Assembly (NCBI GenBank): GCA_014729935.1
Contig: WJJB01000088.1
Coordinates: 1 to 6,102, forward strand
DNA: 6,102 bases
Reading direction: 5' to 3'
DNA from: Candidatus Bathyarchaeota archaeon
Lineage (GTDB): Archaea; Asgardarchaeota; Lokiarchaeia; Sigyniarchaeales; Sigyniarchaeaceae
The notes beneath the pieces were generated by a model that was not told the origin of the DNA, ran no database searches, and worked only from the letters and a program-made list of their open reading frames with translations. Positions 1-6,102 of this stretch are shown here, one piece after another. A program made the position numbers and the translations under genes. How positions within the stretch are numbered: position 1 is the first letter of the stretch; the number at the start of each line of letters is the position of its first letter.

Positions 1-3000
1 CGGTAATTTCTTGCGGGGCATCCAAGGCGAGAGATGGCAAGTCGATAGAGATGGTGCGCGTTTCTCCAGGATTCATGAAGATATCACCACCTGACATGGC
101 CCAGCCTGTCTTAGTGGTACCATTCACCCGTAATTCATCAAATCCAATGGTACTCTCACCGGTGTTATTCACGGTAACCTTGATCGTGCCGTTGGTATAT
201 GCCACGTTTGAATCCAACGTGATCGGCATGTAAGACCTGGTTCTCGTGAGATAAGGTGCATTGAAATCGACCAAGGAATGGTTCACGAGATATGCGTCAT
301 CGTTAATGAGATCTGCCTCGTGTAGTGTTATGAAATCATCATTCAATGCAAGCCTGGAGGATTCCGTGCTGAAAGATATGGTTGTTGCATCGGTGATCCC
401 TTCAACGCTTGAAACATTCACGGGAACGAGATCTCCAAAATCAATATCGGTAAAGCTAGACTCATTTAGAGCAACGTCAAAATATCTTGCTTGATTGACT
501 GGAACGATGAATGTATCATTCAAGGGAATTATCTTGTCTTCCTCGTAAACTTCCTCATCGATCGTGAATGATTGAACATGAATCGCCTCATTACCATCAT
601 TTTCAACGCAGAGCACCATGGATCCAGGTAAATAACCAGCTGAAAGGGTCCTGTCGATATGGATTGATAATTCTTCCCCGGATTGTATGGTTCCATCGCT
701 AGTTTTCTCGAAGGTGTATATATCTCCTATTGCATCAGCAGCAGCGGTAACCGCCATGGTGCGATTATCCCCGGCGACCAGATTCGTTCTATTGGTATTG
801 AACCAGAAAGATTTCGTTTCATTAGGTTGGACAACAGGCAATCCCTCGAAGGATGAAGTGTTGTAAAAGATCGTACCCCCATCGAATCTAACCTTGGTGA
901 TATTGATATTTCTCGTGCCCGTGTTGGTGACCTTGACCTTTCCAAATCCCGTGTCATACAGGGTCAAGTTGTCGACGGTGAAATCAGCTTCGATTGCCGT
1001 GTAGTCAACCTCGTAGATCTTGACCAATGAATTCGTGGAGAAGAATGCTGGCCTGAATACCTTGAAATCGAAATACTCGGGATCTTGAAAGTAATCCTTC
1101 CACGGCTTTCCATCATTATCAACCCTGGCTTGCCTTCCCTCGCCCCCGCTTATTTCGAGGGCGGTATAGTATTCCAAGTTCGTGGTTGCTTGATCGGGTG
1201 AAACTGGCTCATCGTAAAACATCATGCGAACGAGCTGGGAATTGAACCAATTATCGCCGTACAGGCCGTTTGACTCGTTGATGTATTGTGAATAATCGAA
1301 AACCTGCTCGTAAGGATCTGCCCAGGTGGAGGCGTCGATGAACGGGTAGATCTCATCATTCGCGTAGTGATGAGAGTTATCATTGCAGATTTTAACCATC
1401 CACGGCCATTTTCCCTCGTCACCACCAAGGCCCGATACCAGATGGCCGAAATACACGAGCACGTAATCGGCACCCATGCCCTTTAGGATCCTGCCGCTCC
1501 TGAGCTCGCTATTTTCCATCATTGCCATGCCGGTTAATCCTATCCGTGTCTGGTTCAAGGTTGCGTTATCATTCACCGTCGTGACATTTCCGATAACCGT
1601 GGACCAGTACCCGTAATCCCACCATGAAACAACGATGGTTGATGATGAAAGGTTGGTTTGCATCCAGCTGAAGGATTCCTCCCAATCGTGGAAAGATCCA
1701 CCAGAAACAAGCTCGGACCAGCCCATTTGTTTGTAGGCGATGTGGGAACCGTGTTGCACTTGGATTGCCAGCAATCCCCCTATGAAAATGAAGAGAACTG
1801 CTGCCGCGGAGCGATCCAGCATCTGGCGCTGATCTCGCCTCCTCCTTCGCGAAATGCTTGGTCGTTTCTTTGCAATATTCCCGTATGCTTTTAGGATATT
1901 GCTGATACCATAAGATCCCATGAGTGCCGCAGCGGGTGCGAATAGCAAGATGATGCGGATCATGGAACCCGTGAAGTAGTACAAGGTGAGTGTGAAGATG
2001 ATAATGATAATATCTGCCTCAGAACCCCGCTTGTATGCAAAGTAAATACCTGGAACCACGAAGATCAAGGGCACCAGCGTGTTATAATAAAATACGGACC
2101 ACGATGCTGGCATGTGCTCCCCAACCGAGGCAGTGAGCGACACATCTTCACGGGATAGGGGATTAAGTATTGTGAGGTACCGCTGTGGAAGGAGGAGAAG
2201 CTCGTCCGAGAATAACCAAAAGACGACTCCAACTACCACCAACGCAGGAATGATGGATTTCTTGACAACAGACCAGAAATTCCTGTACCAAATGGGATTT
2301 TCTTCCTTTTTCCTGTACAAGAATTCAACAAAGGGCAATAATGCCATGACCAGTATTGGGATGAGCAAGCTCGACGTTTTAAAGAAATCTGATATCTGCG
2401 TCCTCTTGAAGAACGAGTGTATGAGCAAACCCACGCCCATCATGGTCGTGTAGCCGATCAATAACCTCTTGCTATATTTCTTGAAAGCAATCAGCGCCAC
2501 CGTGAATAATGGAATAAGCAAAGCAGTGTAGGTGTATCCACCCCAAGAGAGGGAGAGGTATCCAAATGATAGCCCACCAAGAACGCCATCCACCACTGAA
2601 CCACGCTTCACTGCCCTGATGAAAAATAGCAAGGATAGCAGCGTGGCAAAGACACCGATGGTCTCATTATCGTAAAATCCCGCCACGGTTCGTTGCATGT
2701 ACCCGGGGGAAAACGCAAGGAAGAATGCAGATAAAAGTCCCATCTTCTTGTCAAGCACTTCCTTTCCCAAGAAATAAATCACGATGCAAGTCAATCCACC
2801 CATGAATGCAGGCGAGATGAAACACACGTCATACACCGTAACAGGGAATCCAAGCCCGTTAACAATCCAGTAGAATATCGCATTGGTCATCGGTAGTCCA
2901 ATGTACATGTTATACATGTTGTTGCCATCGGGATACCAAGATTGATAATCGGTCCATTGCAAGAAATCCCAGAGACCATTTTCAACGATGTAATTGGTGC

Positions 3001-3205
3001 ACCTGTATTGAACCCAAGGGTCAAATGCTTTTATCAGATACACGTCGTTAAAGACGGGAACGAGCCTGATGAATACTGCTACAGTGAATATGAGGATGAG
3101 TGCCACGGCTAGCAAGATATTCTGCGGGCTCGTGGTCACGTTTGATTTCGTCCTTTCAAGTCCCTCTTGAAAGAACCGCTTCACGCGTACAGAAAGTGAT
3201 GGCAT
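1..3205 (-). CDS. STT3/AglB-type oligosaccharyltransferase catalytic subunit, eukaryote-like, with long C-terminal extension (partial, 3' end off window)
   Basis: Transfers a lipid-linked oligosaccharide to Asn in N-X-S/T sequons on the outer face of the membrane. My minus-strand translation is open for 1068 codons with no stop, so the C-terminus lies beyond the left edge. TM1 is about residues 29-48. The first acidic motif is FDPWVQYR (D62), followed by SWYPDG (89-94). The second is GFYDNE (D179, E181), followed by SWGGYTY (220-226). The external-loop SVGE (360-363) stands where TIXE/SVSE sits in the family, and R417 lies in YFTGSMIRIILLF. About 13 hydrophobic segments end near 469-485, after an Arg-rich cytosolic loop (R453-R457). 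WWDYG is at 528-532, and the DK motif is DEGKWPWMVKI (596-606). The catalytic part ends near 740, and the rest is a beta-rich extension. Start chosen: ATG at 3205. An in-frame ATG at 3235 would add ten residues (MHNHTRVTHH). Neither has a good ribosome binding site. Family assignment is very secure; the start is not. Confidence 0.96.
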   Translation of the reverse strand, partial: MPSLSVRVKRFFQEGLERTKSNVTTSPQNILLAVALILIFTVAVFIRLVPVFNDVYLIKAFDPWVQYRCTNYIVENGLWDFLQWTDYQSWYPDGNNMYNMYIGLPMTNAIFYWIVNGLGFPVTVYDVCFISPAFMGGLTCIVIYFLGKEVLDKKMGLLSAFFLAFSPGYMQRTVAGFYDNETIGVFATLLSLLFFIRAVKRGSVVDGVLGGLSFGYLSLSWGGYTYTALLIPLFTVALIAFKKYSKRLLIGYTTMMGVGLLIHSFFKRTQISDFFKTSSLLIPILVMALLPFVEFLYRKKEENPIWYRNFWSVVKKSIIPALVVVGVVFWLFSDELLLLPQRYLTILNPLSREDVSLTASVGEHMPASWSVFYYNTLVPLIFVVPGIYFAYKRGSEADIIIIIFTLTLYYFTGSMIRIILLFAPAAALMGSYGISNILKAYGNIAKKRPSISRRRRRDQRQMLDRSAAAVLFIFIGGLLAIQVQHGSHIAYKQMGWSELVSGGSFHDWEESFSWMQTNLSSSTIVVSWWDYGYWSTVIGNVTTVNDNATLNQTRIGLTGMAMMENSELRSGRILKGMGADYVLVYFGHLVSGLGGDEGKWPWMVKICNDNSHHYANDEIYPFIDASTWADPYEQVFDYSQYINESNGLYGDNWFNSQLVRMMFYDEPVSPDQATTNLEYYTALEISGGEGRQARVDNDGKPWKDYFQDPEYFDFKVFRPAFFSTNSLVKIYEVDYTAIEADFTVDNLTLYDTGFGKVKVTNTGTRNINITKVRFDGGTIFYNTSSFEGLPVVQPNETKSFWFNTNRTNLVAGDNRTMAVTAAADAIGDIYTFEKTSDGTIQSGEELSIHIDRTLSAGYLPGSMVLCVENDGNEAIHVQSFTIDEEVYEEDKIIPLNDTFIVPVNQARYFDVALNESSFTDIDFGDLVPVNVSSVEGITDATTISFSTESSRLALNDDFITLHEADLINDDAYLVNHSLVDFNAPYLTRTRSYMPITLDSNVAYTNGTIKVTVNNTGESTIGFDELRVNGTTKTGWAMSGGDIFMNPGETRTISIDLPSLALDAPQEIT
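2..988 (-). repeat. Tandem Ig/CARDB-like protein repeats in the STT3 C-terminal extension
   Basis: Residues about 740-1068 of the STT3 protein contain at least three related beta-rich units. The most recognisable core is a strand ending in an N-x-G turn, followed by a strand pair and a P/N-x-E turn: KVKVTNTG (756-763) then PNETKSFWF (794-802); VLCVENDG (864-871) then PVNQARYFDV (902-911); KVTVNNTG (1009-1016) then NPGETRTISI (1045-1054). The first two units also end alike (MAVTAAADAIGDIYTF and VNVSSVEGITDATTISF). Core spacing is 108 residues from unit 1 to 2 and 145 from 2 to 3, so extra sequence of about 40 residues lies before unit 3. The pattern resembles CARDB/Ig-like adhesion or spacer domains, but I cannot assign a Pfam family by eye. 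These are protein-level repeats; no DNA-level repetition was seen. The array may continue past the left edge. Confidence 0.7.
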
Positions 3206-3300
3206 GTGGTGTGTCACTCGAGTGTGATTGTGCATGGCATCGCCCCGAGATGCATTTTTGGCGTGCCACCGTTTCGCTTCAAGAATTGCCAATGCGTGGA

Positions 3301-3312
3301 TGTATTTTAATA
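3301..3312 (-). promoter_or_regulatory. Candidate TATA box for STT3
   Basis: The minus strand reads TATTAAAATACA, similar to the archaeal TATA consensus. A start site about 25 bases downstream would give a leader of roughly 40 bases to the ATG at 3235 or 70 bases to the ATG at 3205. A competing element, GGATTTAAACT with a purine-rich AGGGG just upstream (3341-3351), is equally plausible and would give a longer leader. Sequence resemblance only. Confidence 0.35.
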
Positions 3313-3459
3313 ATGTGGTACAATTCACTCCCGGCTTCCCAGTTTAAATCCCCTTGGTTCCTTGTCATCCCCCGTGCCAAGAAAACTCTCCCTTTCAACC
3401 ATGCCCGCTGGCTTTTTTACATGACGCTGATTCCAATGAAAGGTAAAACCTCGTGGCTC

Positions 3460-4365
3460 TCAAGATCCTTGCGCCTGAAACCGTGCCAATAGCGTGACTC
3501 CCACCAGCAAGCAAGCGATTCCAGCAATGAAAATGGAAGGAATGGTTATTCTTTGGTAAAAAATATACACGCCTGCCAAGATAGGAATGACATTATTAAC
3601 AGCCTGAGATGTCGGTACAGCGTGCAAAGCGGCTGCAGTTTTAAATGCTGCTTGAGAGAAGATTATTCCGAGCATGGTACCGATAATAACGCCAAACAGT
3701 CCAATGAATAATATCAAAGCAGGAAGTCCCGGTGTCGTGCCCGGGATCTTCTCGCCGCCAAACATGGCATCCAAGACGGGTCCCGTGACCTGTCCCGAGA
3801 TGGAAACCCACGCGTAACTCAAGCCAAATAGGATTGCATGTCCAAAATGGCGATGGCTAACGTCGCCAATGGCTAGAAAGGCACCCACGGCAACAAGAGC
3901 GCCCACGGGAATCAAGAACACCAAGAGTCGAATCATGAATCCTTCCTCTAAAAATAGGGTGATTTCCACGTCACCAGTGATGCCACCAAGACTAATCAAG
4001 ATGATTGATGTAAACACGGCAATCACGCCAATCCATTCCTTAGGAGACAAGTGTTCCTTCAAAATCCACACGGAACCAACCACGAATACTAAAATTCCCG
4101 CTGTTGCAACTGGTTGAGCCAGCGTGACACCCAACAGGTCAATACCGATGAAGAAAAAGGGGATCAATATCACGGTTTGCATCAAGATTCCAGCAACCCA
4201 CAACGGACGTTTCAGAAATCGTTTCAGGGGAATCGATTCATCTCGATCATCATCTGCATCCTGCATCCGGTCAATCTCTAATTTTTGGAGCAAGATGCCC
4301 ACGCTATTGATTGAAGCGCCAGCCAAGGTAAAAAACATGCCGAGCCAGAAACCATCCCCAAACAT
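3460..4365 (-). CDS. NIPA-like / EamA-type transporter of the drug/metabolite transporter superfamily
   Basis: Predicted integral membrane transporter of 301 residues from the ATG at 4365. About nine hydrophobic segments are visible, near residues 6-27, 54-74, 76-100, 110-128, 143-166, 174-192, 213-236, 245-269 and 273-294. The N-terminus (FWLGMFFTLAGASINSVGILLQKL) resembles the first helix of NIPA proteins, and LKEHLSPKEWIGV (102-114) is the DMT-superfamily hallmark of a helix end followed by an E-x-x-x-x-x-x-WIG turn. An acidic cytosolic loop, DADDDRDE (36-43), follows helix 1. Eukaryotic NIPA proteins carry Mg2+, but here the substrate is inferred only; nucleotide-sugar, amino-acid or lipid transport are alternatives within the superfamily. 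The frame extends upstream to a GTG at 4455, adding 30 residues. That extension (MIHHSSRWIIRV...) does not resemble the family, and the ATG starts just before helix 1, so I prefer 4365. It ends 254 bases before STT3 and probably has its own promoter. Confidence 0.85.
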   Translation of the reverse strand: MFGDGFWLGMFFTLAGASINSVGILLQKLEIDRMQDADDDRDESIPLKRFLKRPLWVAGILMQTVILIPFFFIGIDLLGVTLAQPVATAGILVFVVGSVWILKEHLSPKEWIGVIAVFTSIILISLGGITGDVEITLFLEEGFMIRLLVFLIPVGALVAVGAFLAIGDVSHRHFGHAILFGLSYAWVSISGQVTGPVLDAMFGGEKIPGTTPGLPALILFIGLFGVIIGTMLGIIFSQAAFKTAAALHAVPTSQAVNNVIPILAGVYIFYQRITIPSIFIAGIACLLVGVTLLARFQAQGS

Positions 4366-4386
4366 TAGTGGTTCCGTGTACCTGCA

Positions 4387-4396
4387 CCTAAAAAGG
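4387..4396 (-). promoter_or_regulatory. Candidate TATA element for the NIPA-like transporter
   Basis: The minus strand reads CCTTTTTAGG, centred 26 bases upstream of the preferred ATG at 4365. That spacing would fit a leaderless archaeal transcript starting at or very near the ATG, and it supports the shorter start over the GTG at 4455, which would place this element inside the coding region. The match to the TATA consensus is imperfect. Confidence 0.3.
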
Positions 4397-4579
4397 ATTC
4401 CATGGAGGGCATGGGTGCATACACGAATAATCCAACGGGAAGAGTGATGGATCACAATAAGGGGCTATCAAGCCATGAAGGAATGGGATCAGGTTCATAT
4501 TCTTCCGTTTACTGGTTCAAGTGAGAATGCTTACCTTGAAAACAAGTCCCATTCCATGCAATTCCACCCGTGCGTATGC

Positions 4580-4595
4580 AGTAAATACTTATAGG
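4580..4595 (-). promoter_or_regulatory. Possible TATA-like element in the intergenic region
   Basis: The minus strand reads CCCTATAAGTATTTAC. If used in that direction, transcription would begin near 4555 and give the transporter a leader of about 190 bases containing one arm of the inverted repeat. In the plus direction (TACTTATAGGG) it would serve an unrecognised transcript. The near-symmetry of the site prevents a firm strand call. Confidence 0.25.
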
Positions 4596-4825
4596 GATAG
4601 CGAGTTTCTCGTTGAAATCGATCTCTCGGCTTTCAACTACCGGAAGAATGCTTCCCACGAGCGAATTGCCCTAGATATAGAGTTTTATTTCCTGATTGAA
4701 TTGCTTTGTGCCATTTCACGAAAGGAAGGACTTTTCCAAGAGCCTTGGTGTCGGAGCATCGGTTGCAAGTGCGAGGATATCGTGAACTTGTTGCAATAAT
4801 GCTTTATATGGAAGGTTAAGGAAAA

Positions 4826-6102
4826 TCATTCAATTCTTTCAACCGGCGTGTAAAGATCATGTTCCAGGTGAATTCCTTGCTGTTTCACTGCTTGTTGTAA
4901 CTTATTTGGTCCTTCCACGGCGAGTGCAAGCGGGTCGATGTTTTCCTCCATGCATAAATGGATGGCGGTGGCTGCCGCCTGGCCCATGGCACAACAGGTG
5001 GTCATGACCCGGGCTGAACTTAAGGCGAGCTGGTCGGCAGACAGATTCCTGCCAGCAACCATCAAGTTTTTCATGCCTGCCGGGATGAGACTCCTAAGGG
5101 GGATGTCATACGGTGGGACCCTGAGCTCGGAGCGCTCCAAGATGTAGGTGCGCTTGTCATCTGTTGGGTCATGTGCATCCAACGGGTAATGCCCAACAGC
5201 GATACCATCCGGGAACGAGCGCCCCCGCCGGCAATCATCCACCGTGAGAATATATTCTCCCTTGATTCTTGCACCCTCCCGGATGCCAATGATGGGTGAA
5301 AGGTGATCGAGCTCCCATCGCTTTCCTTCTCGTTCCTGGTAATACTGCAAGACCCGTAGTAATACCTGCCGTCCCTCCATTTCAGCCCGCGTGATTCCAT
5401 CCGTCGTGGTCGAATCATGCATCGGGACCTTGATCTTCACGCCCCTGCTACATCTCCCGCTCCGGCTGAAACTGGTCATGGGCTTGTCACTCTTTTCCCT
5501 TATTTTTTTCCCGGTAACCTGTGTGCTTAAATTCCTCCCCCTTGGATTGAATAATCCCGCGTTCCGGTAGAATCCGATGATGGACATGGGAAGTTGTAAC
5601 CCATCTGAACGTCTTCCTTTCATCACTTGGCATCCCGCGGCGCGGCATGCGTCGGCATCACCAGTGCAATCGATGAAAAAACTTGCCCTGATCGCCTTCA
5701 ATCCGTCCTTGCCAGCAATGATGGCGGCAATCACGTGATCTCGCTCCACGATCAAGTCGATTACCCTGGAATGGAGCATGAGATTGAAGCCGTGTTCTTT
5801 CACCAAGCGATCCAAGACGAGAACCAGGTATTGGTGCTCGTATTTCCGTCCCTTGAAGAACACGGTCCTTGCTGGAAAATATGGTTCGATTGCTTCGAAG
5901 TCTTGCAATCCCCGGATGATATCGCTAAATACCCTTCCTTGGCCACGGGTTTCCCCGCAGAATCCACGGACCCCACCACTTGTCCCGTTTCCACCGAGCC
6001 ACCCCAATCGTTCCACGAGCACGGTATCCATTCCAAGGTCGGATGCGGCGCATGCGGCACCAATCCCGGCCATACCACCACCGAGAACGACAACATCTAC
6101 CG
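4826..6102 (-). CDS. FAD-dependent oxidoreductase, FAD_oxidored (PF12831)-like (partial, 5' end off window)
   Basis: Cytosolic flavoenzyme, substrate unknown. The frame is open to the right edge: the codons just upstream of the first ATG (6073) read VDVVVLGGG, completing the dinucleotide-binding motif VVVLGGGMAGIGAA. So that internal ATG is not the start, and the true start lies a few codons beyond the window. Numbering from the first complete codon (424 residues seen), the order is: Rossmann GGGxAG (7-12); E30, ending the second strand (VLVER) and expected to bind the FAD ribose; LGGNGTSGG; IDCTGDADACRAAGC (143-157), the second FAD contact; GIREGARIKGEYILT (272-286), typical of PF12831; YDIPLRSLIPAG (331-342); LMVAGRNLSAD (346-356); and SARVMTTCCAMGQAAATA near the C-terminus, the conserved FAD-closing helix. 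There is no CxxC cluster, so an iron-sulfur centre is unlikely. It is 460 bases from the next gene, so no operon partner is visible here; partners may lie to the right. Confidence 0.92.
   Translation of the reverse strand, partial: VDVVVLGGGMAGIGAACAASDLGMDTVLVERLGWLGGNGTSGGVRGFCGETRGQGRVFSDIIRGLQDFEAIEPYFPARTVFFKGRKYEHQYLVLVLDRLVKEHGFNLMLHSRVIDLIVERDHVIAAIIAGKDGLKAIRASFFIDCTGDADACRAAGCQVMKGRRSDGLQLPMSIIGFYRNAGLFNPRGRNLSTQVTGKKIREKSDKPMTSFSRSGRCSRGVKIKVPMHDSTTTDGITRAEMEGRQVLLRVLQYYQEREGKRWELDHLSPIIGIREGARIKGEYILTVDDCRRGRSFPDGIAVGHYPLDAHDPTDDKRTYILERSELRVPPYDIPLRSLIPAGMKNLMVAGRNLSADQLALSSARVMTTCCAMGQAAATAIHLCMEENIDPLALAVEGPNKLQQAVKQQGIHLEHDLYTPVERIE

Larger units (their letters stand above)
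4366..4825. other. 460-base gene-poor intergenic stretch with TATA-like elements and an inverted repeat
   Basis: This stretch separates the oxidoreductase stop from the transporter start. Besides the element at 4387-4396 it holds two AT-rich sites: GTAAATACTTATAGGG at 4580-4595 (minus strand CCCTATAAGTATTTAC) and GCTTTATATGG at 4801-4811. Both are near-symmetrical, so their direction is unclear. A perfect 9-bp inverted repeat, GGAATGGGA (4480-4488) and TCCCATTCC (4547-4555), and a small hairpin CGAG-TTT-CTCG (4601-4611) are also present. A plus-strand open frame from a GTG at 4521 (or ATG at 4527) to 4799 would encode about 90 residues, but it matches no family I recognise and has no clear ribosome binding site or suitably placed promoter. 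No tRNA or other RNA gene was recognised. Confidence 0.5.

Noticed and set aside
2112..2453. Plus-strand open frame of 113 codons
   Set aside because: It lies fully antisense to conserved membrane and catalytic-loop regions of STT3, whose motifs prove the minus-strand frame.
3100..3492. Plus-strand open frame of 130 codons
   Set aside because: It overlaps the N-terminal part of STT3 and the end of the transporter on the other strand, its product matches nothing known to me, and its composition looks like an antisense shadow.
4511..4546. Possible tRNA T-arm (GGTTCAAGT) and inverted repeat TTCAAG...CTTGAA
   Set aside because: The bases around GGTTCAAGT do not form a T-stem and no acceptor, D or anticodon arm can be fitted. 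The inverted repeat is only 6 bp and could be chance.
4521..4799. Plus-strand open frame of about 92 codons in the intergenic spacer
   Set aside because: It starts with GTG (or ATG at 4527), lacks a clear ribosome binding site, has its nearest TATA-like site inside the frame rather than upstream, and shows no recognisable domain. Kept only as a remark on the spacer.
5071..5418. Second minus-strand frame overlapping the oxidoreductase
   Set aside because: It is out of frame with the strongly conserved flavoenzyme motifs and its product has no recognisable features.
6071..6073. ATG at 6073 as the start of the oxidoreductase
   Set aside because: Starting here would cut the FAD-binding motif in half; the in-frame codons upstream encode VDVVVLGGG, so the gene begins outside the window.

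Overview
The window looks archaeal. The main evidence is a very large STT3/AglB oligosaccharyltransferase whose signature motifs read closer to eukaryotic STT3 than to the bacterial or haloarchaeal forms. Mid-range base composition, possible TATA elements and the lack of strong Shine-Dalgarno sites agree with this. An Asgard (Promethearchaeota) or related lineage is my best inference. It rests on motif resemblance recalled from memory, not on a search.

All three supported genes lie on the minus strand. From right to left: (1) positions 6102-4826 hold a FAD-dependent oxidoreductase of the FAD_oxidored (PF12831) type, whose first few codons lie beyond the right edge; (2) 4825-4366 is a 460-base stretch with no convincing gene, carrying AT-rich TATA-like elements and a 9-bp inverted repeat; (3) 4365-3460 encodes a multi-spanning drug/metabolite-transporter-superfamily protein resembling the NIPA magnesium transporters; (4) 3459-3206 is a 254-base intergenic region with two candidate TATA boxes; (5) 3205 to the left edge is STT3, open for 1068 codons with no stop. 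It consists of a multi-pass membrane catalytic part (about residues 1-485), an extracytoplasmic catalytic domain with WWDYG and DK motifs (about 486-740), and a long C-terminal extension of tandem beta-rich, Ig/CARDB-like units that runs off the window.

The genes do not form an obvious single pathway, and the wide gaps argue for separate transcription units. The part most worth attention is STT3: the C-terminal extension is unusually rich in N-X-S/T sequons, and the three sequons behind WWDYG keep the spacing I recall for the glycosylated sites of eukaryotic STT3. No RNA genes, mobile elements or CRISPR arrays were seen.
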